Part shown: positions 53,593-62,799 of the stretch, in pieces | How the letters are laid out: each line of letters starts with the position of its first letter | Position numbering within the stretch: the stretch's first letter is position 1 | NCBI RefSeq assembly: GCF_003781945.1 | Contig: NZ_RJJW01000012.1 | Span: 1-64,000, forward strand | Direction of reading: 5' to 3' | DNA from: Halorubrum sp. CSM-61 | GTDB lineage: Archaea; Halobacteriota; Halobacteria; Halobacteriales; Haloferacaceae | Length of the DNA stretch: 64,000 nucleotides | Position numbers and translations under genes: made by a program | Notes under the pieces: generated by a model | What the model was told of the DNA's origin: nothing | The model's input: the letters and a program-made list of their open reading frames with translations, nothing else | The model's database searches: none

Positions 53593-55100
53593 ACCCGGAG
53601 TTCGACTCGGAGAGTGACAAAATTATCGGTACATCAATCCATTGTCCCGTCTAGTGGACGTTTCGCCTGAACTGTCTTTACTCTCTGTTAATTCTACAGT
53701 CGATGGTTGATCAGTCAATTCTCTCGATGTAGGCGTAATCGTCGGGGAGGGCGGCGGCATCCTCGGGGAGGAGGGCGGCGACAAGGTAGTCAGCGTGCGT
53801 CCGGAAGTAGTCAACGACGCGCGCGATCCGATCCGAGTCGATCGCTTCGAGCGAGTCGAGCAGGACGAACGGGATCGTCTCGTGGACATCGTGAACGAGA
53901 TACCCTGCGAGAGCGAACACGAGCCCCGTCACCTCGCGCTCGCTCTCCGAGAGGTGATCCACCGTGTCCTCGTAGGCCGTTCCGTCCGAAGAGGAGCGGA
54001 CGATATGCAGGTCGAACCGGGTCCGTGTAACCTTGCGGCGGCCCTCGCGGACCTCGGCTTCCCGGCGCTCGATCCAGATCCGGTCGAGATTCTCGTACGC
54101 CAAGATGTCGAGGACGGTCGCCATGTGCTCGTTGAACTCCTCGACGGCGTTCTCCTCGATGCGGTCGACGCGCGTCCGCAGCTCCGTCAGCCGATCGGCG
54201 AGCTCCCCGCGTTCGTCCTTCAGGTCCTCGCGCCGCTCGATCGCGGCCTCCCGCTCCTCGATATCCTCGTCGATATCGTCGATTTCGTCTTCGAGCCGCT
54301 CGATCCGGAGCTCGATCCCGTTCGCCTCGCGATGGAGCTCTAACGCCTCGTCGTACCCGTCGACGTCGATTGATTCGGCCTCGTCCTCCAGCTCCTCGAT
54401 CTCGTCTCGTTTCGACTCGATCCGCTCCTCTAGGTTCGCGATCCGCGACTCGGTGGACTCGATCTTCGTCTCGACCGTATCGAGCCGCTCCTCGGCGCGC
54501 TCGATCTCGCGCTGGGCCTCGCGAATCGACGACTGCTGATCGGTGAGTTCCTGGATCTCTGAGCGGATCTCGTTGCGCTCGTCGAGCTTGTCGGAGCGGA
54601 GCTCCCGCAGCCTGTCAAGGGTCGCCTCGATCTGATCGGCCTCGACTTCGGATCCGCAGGTCCAACAGACCGGCCGGTCGTCCGCGGTCAGCGCGGCGGT
54701 CGGGTCGTCGCCGGGCGTTCCCTCGTCGATGTCAACGTCGATCCCCGAGCCGTCCACCATGTCCTCGTTGAACCCGATAACGCTCCCGAGCTCGTTGATG
54801 TCTTCGTCGAGGGAGCGCTTCCGGCGGCGCAGCTCGTCGATGCGCCCGGCGAGACGGTCCGCGTTCTCGTCAGGCTCTTCGGCCTCCTCGACCGTCTCTC
54901 GAAGCTCCTCACGCTCCGCTTTCAGTTCCGAGAGCGTTGAGCGCTCAGTTTCGAGGTCGAATTCCAGGTCGTCGAGGTCGGAGCGAGCGTCTCGGACGCG
55001 CTGGAACGCCTCCTCCATCTCCTCTTTGCGCGTCCGACTTTCCTCGACGCCGGTGTCGAGCTCGGCGAGTTCCTCGCGGACCGCTTCGAGCTCCGCTTGG

Positions 55101-55111
55101 GCCTCTTCCAG
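55101..55111. repeat. 11-bp target-site duplication, left copy
   Basis: GCCTCTTCCAG, repeated exactly at 56514-56524. It belongs to the ASRP coding sequence. Confidence 0.92.
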
Positions 55112-56513
55112 CATCCGTCTTTAGTTAAGCGAGAAACCGCGTGATAGCGGCGGCTTATCGAGGCATCTTTCGGAAGGAATGAGGAAGTCCAGTCTGTGTA
55201 CGACAAGGACTCCTCATCTCGGATTATGCGTCGGCTCACTACACTGTTTCCCTCTGAGTTCCTCGAAGAGCACGCCGAGGAACTCGGCGTGGTCGAACGA
55301 GACCGCAAGCTCCAGATCCCTGCCTTCGTTTGGGCGTTCGTGTTCGGCTTCGCCGCAGGCGAAAGCCGAACACTCGCCGGGTTTAGACGCTGTTACAACT
55401 CTACTGCCGATGAGACGATTTCGCCGGGTGGATTCTATCAGCGGTTGACACCGACGCTTGCGGAGTACCTCCGCGACCTCGTCGAGCGCGGCCTCGACGA
55501 GGTCGCTGTTCCTAACGCTGTTGACGCTGATATCGACCGATTTAGAGACGTGATGATCGCTGATGGAACGGTGTTGCGGTTACACGAATTTCTCTCAGAT
55601 CAGTTCGAAGCCCGCCACGAGGAGCAGGCTGGAGCGAAGCTCCACCTGCTCCACAATGCCACAGAGCAGACGATTGAACAGCTCGATACTGCTAACGAGA
55701 AAACGCACGACAGCACCTTGTTCAAAACAGGGCCGTGGCTTGAGAATCGCCTCATGCTGTTCGATCTCGCCTACTTCAAGTACCGCCGGTTTGCGCTGAT
55801 CGACGAAAACAACGGCTACTTCGTGAGTCGGCTGAAGCAGAACGCGAATCCGCTGATTACCGGGGAGCTACGGGAATGGCGCGGCCGCGCCATTCCCTTA
55901 GAGGGCAAGCAGCTCCGAGCTGTTCTCGATGATCTTGACCGGAAATACATCGATGTGGAGGTCGAAGTTGAATTCAAACGGGGGCCGTACAATGGGACAC
56001 AGTCGCTGGATACGAAGCGGTTTCGCGTCGTCGGCGTCCGCGACGAGGACGCCGACGACTACCACCTGTACATGACGAATTTAGCTAGGGAGGAGTTCTT
56101 TCCGGCTGATTTAGCGGAGATCTACCGCTGTCGGTGGGAAGTTGAGTTGCTGTTCCGGGAGCTGAAGACGCAGTACGAATTGGACGAGTTCGACACGAGT
56201 GACGAACACGTGGTGAGGATCTTATTGTACGCAGCGTTGCTGTCGCTGCTTGTAAGCCGTGATCTGTTGGATCTAGTCACTGAGCAGGCGGATGATGAGC
56301 TTGTGTTTCCGACAGAGCGCTGGGCGGCGACCTTCCGGTCGCACGCCCAGCTCATTCTCCACGAACTCGGTGAGTTCCTCGGCTACTCACCACCGCCGCT
56401 GCTCGGCCGGCTGATCGAAGACGCTCAAAAGATCCACAAGCAACGACCAATCTTACAAGAGACACTCGCTACCGCTACACAACCGAGGTGTGAGGCTTAA
56501 CTAAAGACGGATG
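55112..56513 (+). mobile_element. ISH8-like insertion sequence (IS4 family)
   Basis: 1402 bp with 19-bp terminal inverted repeats, CATCCGTCTTTAGTTAAGC at 55112-55130 and its complement at 56495-56513, flanked by an 11-bp direct repeat. The transposase is intact, and the lack of decay at both ends indicates a recent insertion. Length and repeats agree with the ISH8 group as I remember it. Confidence 0.93.
55196..56500 (+). CDS. ISH8-type IS4-family transposase
   Basis: A 434-residue DDE transposase starting at GTG, or possibly at the ATG at 55226 (MRRLTTLF), which would give 424 residues. VMIADGTVLRLHEFL holds the first Asp, RRFALIDENNGYFVSRLKQN the second region, and YRCRWEVELLFRELKTQYELDEF the YREK box with the catalytic Glu. 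The stop lies within the right terminal repeat, as is usual for this compact element. No frameshift; probably functional. Confidence 0.9.
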   Translation: MYDKDSSSRIMRRLTTLFPSEFLEEHAEELGVVERDRKLQIPAFVWAFVFGFAAGESRTLAGFRRCYNSTADETISPGGFYQRLTPTLAEYLRDLVERGLDEVAVPNAVDADIDRFRDVMIADGTVLRLHEFLSDQFEARHEEQAGAKLHLLHNATEQTIEQLDTANEKTHDSTLFKTGPWLENRLMLFDLAYFKYRRFALIDENNGYFVSRLKQNANPLITGELREWRGRAIPLEGKQLRAVLDDLDRKYIDVEVEVEFKRGPYNGTQSLDTKRFRVVGVRDEDADDYHLYMTNLAREEFFPADLAEIYRCRWEVELLFRELKTQYELDEFDTSDEHVVRILLYAALLSLLVSRDLLDLVTEQADDELVFPTERWAATFRSHAQLILHELGEFLGYSPPPLLGRLIEDAQKIHKQRPILQETLATATQPRCEA

Positions 56514-56524
56514 GCCTCTTCCAG
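56514..56524. repeat. 11-bp target-site duplication, right copy
   Basis: GCCTCTTCCAG, the second copy of the duplicated ASRP target. Confidence 0.92.
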
Positions 56525-57114
56525 TTCCTCGACCTTCTCGCGACGGTCCGCTTCGAGGTCGGGGAGGTCGCGTTCGAGGCTGTCGAGCCTCTCGATCTCG
56601 GACTCCAACTCGTCGCGCTCACGCTTGCACTCGCGGATCTCCGCGTCGATCGAGTCGGTGTCGATCGGACGCATGATGATCTCGCGGAGGTCATCGCCGC
56701 GCGCCACCGCCCGGCGCGCCTCGTTGTTCTCTAAAAGGAACGCGAATAGGTCGGCCAGTTCGGGGTCGTTAAGGTAGGGATCGCCGCCGAAGGTGACGGA
56801 GTCACCGCGGCGCTGGAGCGTCCGCGTGTACGTTTCGTCGCCGAGTTCAAGCGTCACTTCACCCTTCTCGGCGTCGCCTTTCAATGAACTCTTCCGGCTG
56901 CCGAGTCCGGCCATCAGTGCCTGTAGGAAGGAGGTCCGGTTGGTCGCATTTCGCCCGGTCAAAATCGAGACGCCGTCGGGAAGCGTCACCGACGCCTCGT
57001 CGATGCCACCGATGTTCCGGACATCGACGCGGACGGCTGATTTCGAGATTTGATCCATTAATATTGATAAAAAACGGCACTAGAAGTGTTAAATCTACCC
57101 TTTGCGGATCGGGG

Positions 57115-57720
57115 CAATGTTAAGTTAAGAACCGGGTGGTCGGGGTGATATTAAGTTAAGAATGAGACGGTGGTGGCTTCGAATACTCCATTCCGAAAGC
57201 AACCGCCTCAACGGCTGTACAGACTGGATAGACTTGGAGTTTGTGAAGGGCGAGAACGGACACCCCACGAACACATTGAAACCGATATTCAACCCATCTT
57301 GCTGAACTATAACTTTTAAATACAAAACAATATTTTGATGGTTTGGATGTCGATCGGGTCGAACAGCAATTCACAACTGGATTCAAAAGTCCGATCTACA
57401 GCCAGCTAACGGTGCGAGCCCGAATCGTGTCGAGGTCGTTGAGAACGCAAATCAAATCGACTCAGACAGATTCTAGCAATATGCTGCTGTGGATCCTCCC
57501 ATAAATGAATTTCCTCACGTTAACGTTTCCCGGTCAAAAATAAACAATATAGTTTGGTGTTTCTCCGTGATTTCAGAGAGAAACACCACGTTGACAATGT
57601 GCTGTTTCTCGTTGGCGCTGTCAGACATCTCACAGCTGCGCTCTCACGAACCTCGCTCCGATTTCAAATCACTCGTCATGAAATCGGAATGCCATTGAAC
57701 ATATCATTAGAAAAGTAAAA
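57115..57720 (+). pseudogene. Decayed IS6-family element, third remnant
   Basis: Two copies of the GTTAAGTTAAG-type terminal motif occur near 57119 and 57148. They are followed by a broken transposase: GCTDWIDLEFVKGERTPHEHIE, then frameshifted pieces including QYAAVDPPINEF and REKHHVDNVLFLVGAVRHLTAALSRTSLRFQ near 57570-57660. An apparent frame at 57489-57698 is part of this remnant in the wrong phase and is not a gene. Confidence 0.75.
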
Positions 57721-57779
57721 CAAAGGATCTCTCTGTTATCAAATATATTTCGAAATGTGGAGCCGACGGCGGCAGAACC

Positions 57780-58001
57780 ATGGCTCCGAGCCTTCGCTGT
57801 CTGATGGAACCGATGCTTAAGTTAACATGCCCACTGGTCGCCGGCGATGCGTTTGCTGGGGCTGTCCTTGCCGCTCGATACGACGGTGTCACTGATCTTC
57901 ACGAGTTGGCCATAATCGGCAATACAGCGGGAGCGGCTGCTGTCACCACTGACAGTCCATACGAACCAGATAGTGTAGCGAGAATAGATCAATTGTTCTG
58001 A
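57780..58001 (+). pseudogene. PfkB-family sugar kinase, C-terminal fragment
   Basis: About 73 codons. AGDAFAGAVLAARYDGVTDLHELAIIGNTAGAAAVTTDSPYEP matches the conserved C-terminal end of PfkB/ribokinase-type kinases, including the anion-hole GD motif with the catalytic Asp. The upstream nine tenths are missing and IS6-type sequence lies next to the break. Possibly a lost kinase of the nearby catabolic cluster. Confidence 0.7.
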
Positions 58002-58084
58002 AAAAGGGGATAGGAAGGATTTTTGAGCCAAGCTTGTGTCTCATTTCCAGTATTATTATCAGGGCTCAATAAATAACAAACCCC

Positions 58085-58366
58085 ATGTACGACTTAACAG
58101 GTTTCCAGCGAGATCTGCTAGTTGTGATTGCTGGCCTCAACGAACCTCACGGGCTCGCAATTAAAGACGAGCTTGAGGAGTACTACCAGAAAGAGATCCA
58201 CCATGGACGGCTGTATCCGAATCTCGATACCCTTGTTGAGAAGGGCCTTGTTGAAAAAAGTCAGAAGGATCGTCGGACGAACGCGTACGAACTGGCTCGC
58301 CGTGGGGAGCGTGAGATAGAGGCCCGGATTGAGTGGGAATCCGATCACATTGAGCACGGGGTGTAA
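58085..58366 (+). CDS. PadR-family transcriptional regulator
   Basis: A 93-residue regulator consisting of the PadR winged helix: FQRDLLVVIAGLNEPHGLAIKDELEEYY, HHGRLYPNLDTLVEKGLVEKS, then YELARRGEREIEAR. Such short PadR proteins are common next to haloarchaeal plasmid genes. It precedes orc1/cdc6 with 105 bp between, in which two TTTCCGGAAA palindromes lie; self-regulation and control of cdc6 are plausible. AATAAATAAC upstream is a suitable TATA element. Confidence 0.9.
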   Translation: MYDLTGFQRDLLVVIAGLNEPHGLAIKDELEEYYQKEIHHGRLYPNLDTLVEKGLVEKSQKDRRTNAYELARRGEREIEARIEWESDHIEHGV

Positions 58367-58379
58367 GGAACTCTCGAAA

Positions 58380-58426
58380 TTTCCGGAAAATCGTATAACG
58401 GGAGCACCTTCAATGTTTCCGGAAAC
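58380..58426. promoter_or_regulatory. Two TTTCCGGAAA palindromes between padR and cdc6
   Basis: Perfect 10-bp palindromes at 58380-58389 and 58416-58425 (the second extends to 12 bp, GTTTCCGGAAAC), 36 bp apart. They sit in the cdc6 promoter. They may be operators for PadR or short origin-recognition boxes for Cdc6. Confidence 0.55.
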
Positions 58427-58471
58427 GACCCGAGTACAGTTTTGTATCCCGAGCGAGAAGCCGATGGCACC

Positions 58472-59497
58472 ATGATCCGCGATGCTCGCGTACTCCGTGC
58501 CGGGTTCGTTCCCCAAGAGGTTGAGCATCGCGACGCCGAAGTCAATCACCTCTCTAGTGTTCTCGAACCTATTACAAACGGAGAGCCGGCAGACACAGCG
58601 ATATTGACTGGTCCAAGTGGGACAGGAAAGACGTGTATTTCGCGGTTCGTCACGGAACGACTGCGCGAAGAAGTTCTCGATGTCGAGACCACCTACGTCA
58701 ACTGCTGGCGCAACTACACCCGATTCCGTACCCTCTACCAGATTCTCGATGACATCGGGAAGACAATCGACATCCATCGCCAGTCAACGCCCCATGATGA
58801 GCTGATCGACCGGCTCCAACAGTACGATGGCTCTCGAACAGTGGTCATCCTCGACGAGGCAGATCAGCTTGAGGATCCAAGCGTCATCTATGATCTCCAC
58901 AGCCTGCCGCAGTTCGCGATCATCTGTATTGCGAACAAAGAAGAGGAGCTGTTCAGCCAAGTTGACGATCGGCTCGTGAGTCGGTTGCGTTCGAGTGAAC
59001 ACGTCCGGATGGACAAATACCACAACGAACAGCTGTTCGACATTCTGAGCGCTCGATCGAAGTGGGGACTTGAGAACGGTGTTATCACGGACGACCAGCT
59101 GTATCAGATCGCGGATGCCGCCGCCGGCGATGCTCGACTGGCGATCGGGATGCTCCGGAGTGCGGCCAGCACGGCTGCGCGGGAGAATCACGATCGCATT
59201 ACGACTGAGATTCTCACCGAGGCGGCTGAAGACGCTAAGGCGCAAATTAAACAGAAGAGCCTCGACTCGCTCACGCCACACCAGCGGGTCGTGTACGATA
59301 TCGTCCGCGATCACGGCCCGCTCGCCCCAGGCGAAATTCACAGCCGCTACACTGCGGAAGTCGATGACCCACGGACGAAACGCACTGTTCGAACGTATCT
59401 CTCGAAGATGGCCCAGTACAATCTGCTTGAGGCAGAAGGGACGAGTCGGGACCGGGAGTACTCGCTCGTCGATTCAGCGGCTGCGTCGCCTATGTAG
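58472..59497 (+). CDS. orc1/cdc6: Orc1/Cdc6-type replication initiator
   Basis: A 341-residue AAA+ protein. Walker A GPSGTGKTC (about residue 47), Walker B VVILDEADQLED (about residue 125), sensor-1 region IICIANKEEEL and sensor-2 region GDARLAIGMLRSA are all present. The C-terminal winged helix (LDSLTPHQRVVYDIVRDHGPL...YTAEVDDPRTKRTVRTYLSKMAQYNLL) recognises origin DNA. It is one of the shorter haloarchaeal variants found on plasmids and secondary origins. ATG at 58472 is preferred; an in-frame ATG at 58442 would add ten residues. It probably defines a replicon or an integrated one. Confidence 0.92.
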   Translation: MIRDARVLRAGFVPQEVEHRDAEVNHLSSVLEPITNGEPADTAILTGPSGTGKTCISRFVTERLREEVLDVETTYVNCWRNYTRFRTLYQILDDIGKTIDIHRQSTPHDELIDRLQQYDGSRTVVILDEADQLEDPSVIYDLHSLPQFAIICIANKEEELFSQVDDRLVSRLRSSEHVRMDKYHNEQLFDILSARSKWGLENGVITDDQLYQIADAAAGDARLAIGMLRSAASTAARENHDRITTEILTEAAEDAKAQIKQKSLDSLTPHQRVVYDIVRDHGPLAPGEIHSRYTAEVDDPRTKRTVRTYLSKMAQYNLLEAEGTSRDREYSLVDSAAASPM

Positions 59498-59593
59498 TGA
59501 CTCTGAGGCCGTGGAGTAGGTGTCTCGTGGCTTTATACAAGTCTTCTTCAGACATATTCTCCTCCGAAATGGATGATCGTTGAGGGCTGCGTA

Positions 59594-59634
59594 TTAACCA
59601 ACAATTTGCCCAGTCATACCGAAATGTTGGTTAA
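59594..59634. repeat. Inverted repeat TTAACCAACA-N21-TGTTGGTTAA, copy A
   Basis: Perfect 10-bp arms (59594-59603 and 59625-59634) in the 300-bp gap after cdc6. The same arms with a 22-bp spacer occur at 63504-63545. The rest of the 59498-59776 gap shows no gene. Confidence 0.85.
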
Positions 59635-59776
59635 CTCGACAATCAAGGGCGACAGCCACCTCGGAAAGAATCTTGGAAACAGTCTACTACTCCTCAATAT
59701 CCGGCGACAGAGTTCGGATTGAACTCTGGTACAGTCCTTTCTGGAAGTCCGGAAGCGCCGCGCCGTCGCTTATTGA

Positions 59777-60840
59777 GAGAGTGACTAGTTATTGATACTC
59801 ACGGACATAAATACGCAAACACATCTGGGATTTCGACCCGGTTGAGTACAGAGAGAGCAGCCTCACGGAGATCGTCGAGTGTGTCAAACAGGCGGTTCCC
59901 AAGTTCTTGATCAAGTTGTCTCCAACACTCTTCCGCGGGGTTCAGCTCCGGTGAACCCCGCGGTAGGTAACAGAGTTCTATCGGTGTATCTTCAGCAAAC
60001 TCTTGGACCTTGTTCGCCGTGAAATACGAGGCGTTGTCCAAAACGACGCAAATCTTCTCGCCGAATTCAGTCTGAAGTGCGTCGAGAAGTCGAATCGTCG
60101 TGTCGCTGTTAAAATTCCCTGCACACGGCAGGAAGAACGTATCACCGCCATCGCTGACTGCACCAAGCAACTTGATACTATCCCACGCGCCCGTCACCGG
60201 CAGTGACGGGCGCTCTCCTTCCGGAAACCACGCATAAATCAACGTCGAGAGAACCTGTCTCGTCTGATCGATGGTCAGGATCGTGTATTCGTCGTCCAGG
60301 TCGTTGCGCTTTTTTTGAAGCCTCCTTTCCAGGCTTCTTGGGCTCTTTCGTCGGATTTGTAGAACTCCGGCCGGGCTGTCTTCCAGGACAGCCCGGCCTC
60401 AGACATCAATCTCCGGACGTGCCGCTCACAGTACTCAACGTCAAACTCTTCGACGAGATAGTGACGAGCTAGTGGAACAGACCACGCGGGCGCGTCTAAT
60501 CCTACTTCCTCAGGCGATTCGTGAAGTACCTTGACGAACCGCTTGTGCTGTTCATCAGAGAGTTCGGTTGGTCTGCCTTCGCGCGGATCGTCGTAGGCGA
60601 CTTGCTCGACCGGCTCATCAGCGAGCCGGTCGAGCCGGCCAACCCACCGAGACAACCATGGACCGGTGTAGCCGTATCGTTCAGCAACCTCCGCCATCGT
60701 TGCATCGTCTTCTTCAAGATAGTTGATCACCGCCATTAGCCGCTGTGTCGGCTTTTTATCTTCGACCTCCGCGAGAGCGTCGCGGAGGTCGTCAAGAGTG
60801 GCGGCGTCAAGCGTGGACATACTTGCTAATCACACTCTAA
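59777..60840 (-). mobile_element. IS630-family insertion sequence
   Basis: About 1.06 kb around a complete frameshifted transposase. The ends are placed by a short inverted match, AGAGTG near 59778 and CACTCT near 60838, with further weaker similarity inside. Exact ends and the TA target duplication expected for IS630 could not be fixed by eye. Confidence 0.65.
59799..60820 (-). CDS. IS630-family transposase with -1 programmed frameshift
   Basis: Two overlapping phases. The first (60820-60275) encodes two helix-turn-helix units (ATMAEVAERYGYTGPWLSRWVGRL). The second, ending at 59799, encodes the DDE domain: LTIDQTRQ, VVLDNASYF and SPELNPAEECWRQL. The join is a run of seven A residues on the coding strand (60316-60310) followed by G. 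A -1 shift there gives GFKKKRNDLDDEYTILTIDQ, a continuous sequence. A7G slippery sites are a known feature of frameshifting IS630 elements. Confidence 0.82.
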
Positions 60841-60864
60841 CCTAAAGAATATTTAGCTGACAGT

Positions 60865-61815
60865 ATGAGTATGGAAGACCACCCACCATCGAACCGGATG
60901 GCAGCCGACAAGCCGACCCGGGGAGCTGACCGCAATCTGGGCTTGGCAGATCAGGGCGATCCGGCCACAGAAGAGATGCTCCTACCGTCACTCGACGACG
61001 GGATCACACTGCTCGACGTTGACGGCGGCCGTGGCGTTCCAATCCTCCAGTCGCTCGTGCTTGATCACCTCCTGTTACACGATGGGCCCGCCTTCTGGGT
61101 CGACGCAAACGGCCACGCAACGACGACCACGCTGTCTCAGATCGCACCCAGCCAACGGTTACTCAACCGAATCCACGTCGCACGCGGATTCACCGCGTAC
61201 CAGCACTACGGCACCGTCTGCGATCTCCCTACAGCGGCGAACAAATCGATCCAGACATCCACCGCCGATATCGGGGCGACCAGTCGAGTGGCTCCAGATC
61301 GTAACGAGGACACCTCGCCCCATACACCCGCCCTCATCGTCGCGCCGGCAGTCGACGCCCAGTACCGTACTGACGATACTCTCGGCGAGGCCCACGCGAA
61401 AACGCTTCAGGCTCGAACTCTCGCCCGGTTGGCGACCTACGCTAATGGGTACGACATCCCGGTGCTCGTTACGCGAACCGAACAGAACGAATTCACCGAG
61501 CCGGTCGCGACGGTCGCCGACAACCACCTCAAGTGCGAGCAGACTCGGATGGGACCACGGCTCGTCGGCGAGGACTTTGAGACGCTTGTTTATCCCGTCG
61601 ACGACGGCGCGTACTACCAGACGACGTTCGCGTACTGGCGGCAGCTGCTCGCGGCACGCGCCACGCAGGTCGGCGTGGAACCAACGACGCCGGCGCCGTC
61701 GACGTCGACCCCGGAGGGTGTCGGGACGGGCGTCACAGCTGATGGTGAAACGGTGGCGACCACCGCGGATCCCTTGCTTGATGCGTGGACCGCAAGCGGG
61801 ACAGGAGGCCGATAG
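60865..61815 (+). CDS. RecA/RadA-like protein lacking a Walker A lysine
   Basis: A 316-residue protein. DDGITLLDVDGGRGVPILQSLVLDHLLL corresponds to the P-loop strand and helix of RecA-superfamily ATPases, but the loop reads DGGRGVP with no GK[S/T]. FWVDANGHATTTTLSQIAPSQRLLNRIHVARGFTAYQHY resembles the second strand-helix unit. The C-terminal 60 residues are low-complexity (TTPAPSTSTPEG). I infer a RecA-fold accessory protein without ATPase activity. It starts the four-gene run leading to the DNA polymerase, just after the IS630, which may have separated it from its promoter. Confidence 0.6.
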   Translation: MSMEDHPPSNRMAADKPTRGADRNLGLADQGDPATEEMLLPSLDDGITLLDVDGGRGVPILQSLVLDHLLLHDGPAFWVDANGHATTTTLSQIAPSQRLLNRIHVARGFTAYQHYGTVCDLPTAANKSIQTSTADIGATSRVAPDRNEDTSPHTPALIVAPAVDAQYRTDDTLGEAHAKTLQARTLARLATYANGYDIPVLVTRTEQNEFTEPVATVADNHLKCEQTRMGPRLVGEDFETLVYPVDDGAYYQTTFAYWRQLLAARATQVGVEPTTPAPSTSTPEGVGTGVTADGETVATTADPLLDAWTASGTGGR

Positions 61816-61817
61816 GG

Positions 61818-62138
61818 ATGGGGCGCACGAATCCGACGTACCGTGATGCGCTCCGGGCCATCAAAGAGCGGTGGTCTGATTTCAGACGGGCACTGCGGCG
61901 TCGCGACCAGCCGCGATTCGACCGGCTGTTCGAGTACGCTCGCGAACACGCCGACGCAAGCGGGCTGTTGAACCACCAGAATCCGCTGCTGCCGGCGCTT
62001 CTCAGTATCGATCTCGAACAGGAGGCGCACCTTGAGGACCACGAGAAACGTATTGAAGACCTCGAGCGGCAGCTTTCAGAGGTGAGTGATACCAGTACAG
62101 ACTCATCCGTCGAGGATGACACTCGAGGGCCAGAATGA
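61818..62138 (+). CDS. Small Arg/Glu-rich coiled-coil protein
   Basis: A 106-residue protein: basic N-terminal half (RDALRAIKERWSDFRRALRRRDQPRFDRLFEYAREHAD) and an acidic coiled-coil tail (LEDHEKRIEDLERQLSEV). It starts 2 bp after the RecA-like gene stop and overlaps the exonuclease start by four bases, so the three are translated together. No family name is recognised; a scaffold or DNA-binding role with its neighbours is inferred from context. Confidence 0.7.
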   Translation: MGRTNPTYRDALRAIKERWSDFRRALRRRDQPRFDRLFEYAREHADASGLLNHQNPLLPALLSIDLEQEAHLEDHEKRIEDLERQLSEVSDTSTDSSVEDDTRGPE

Positions 62139-62782
62139 CCGAGTTGACAACGATCGCCTTCGACATCGAGACGACGGGATTCGAGACGACAGACGAACTC
62201 ACAGTCGTTGGGTTCGATTCGGCTGTCGCATCTCGTGTGTTTCTCAATACGGGTAGCATGACACCCCCAAAAGCCCTGGGAGAACAGCTAAACGATACCA
62301 TACAGACACCGGTCAAGCTCTCACTCCACGACAGCGAACAGGAACTTCTGAATGAACTGGCGACGTTCGTCACGTCGACACTCAGCCAACGCGACGCGAA
62401 ACTCGTCGCGTACAACGGTGAGCGATGGAATGGCGGCTTTGATCTGCCGTTTCTACGGACACGACACAGCGCACATGGATTTGAGTGGCCGTTTGGCACG
62501 CTTCCGTACGTCGACGTGATGGACGTCTTCGAGACGCGCTTCAACACTAGCAACGACAAGCTGGGTGGCGTCTACAAGGAGCTGGTCGGTGAGGGGTTGA
62601 ACGAGCTGGATCCGTTCACCGACAGTCAAGAGGCTGTCACAGCGTGGGAGGAGGGACGATTCGAACCACTCATCACCCACAACGTCGCTGATATCAGGCG
62701 CACCCGCGCGCTGATGGCACTGGCAGAACGTTACTGTTCGAAGTCAGATTTCTCGATGAAATCGCTTGAGCCGATCGTCTGA
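62135..62782 (+). CDS. DEDD-type 3'-5' exonuclease-like protein
   Basis: A 215-residue RNase H-fold nuclease. AFDIETTGFET (residues 8-18) is ExoI with the DxE pair, AYNGERWNGGFDLPFL (about residue 89) is ExoII with the YNG-x-FD pattern, and THNVADIRRT (about residue 185) contains the last Asp of ExoIII. The layout resembles predicted PolB-associated exonucleases. It lies upstream of a polymerase whose N-terminal region is visible at the window end, and it could act as a proofreading partner or in repair. All four acidic residues are present. Confidence 0.82.
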   Translation: MTELTTIAFDIETTGFETTDELTVVGFDSAVASRVFLNTGSMTPPKALGEQLNDTIQTPVKLSLHDSEQELLNELATFVTSTLSQRDAKLVAYNGERWNGGFDLPFLRTRHSAHGFEWPFGTLPYVDVMDVFETRFNTSNDKLGGVYKELVGEGLNELDPFTDSQEAVTAWEEGRFEPLITHNVADIRRTRALMALAERYCSKSDFSMKSLEPIV

Positions 62783-62799
62783 GAATCTCTTGTCGTCGA

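Larger units (their letters stand above)
53711..57058 (-). pseudogene. Archaea-specific SMC-related protein gene (ASRP/Sph) split by an ISH8-like element
   Basis: Two fragments of one coiled-coil ATPase. The N-terminal part (57058-56514) has the nucleotide-binding head, ILTGRNATNRTSFLQAL. The C-terminal part (55111-53711) has long coiled coils on either side of a zinc-hook CWTC (near 54665), then LSESEREVTGLVFALAG and FVLLDSLEAID. Without the IS and one target copy the frame is 1935 bases, 645 codons. Walker A lacks the GK[S/T] lysine, and the glutamate after Walker B is Ser. Both may be family traits. The split leaves no full-length protein. Confidence 0.88.

Noticed and set aside
57489-57698. 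Possible small gene of 69 codons
   Set aside because: Reading another phase gives an IS6 transposase fragment (VDNVLFLVGAVRHLTAAL), so this frame is an accident of a decayed element.
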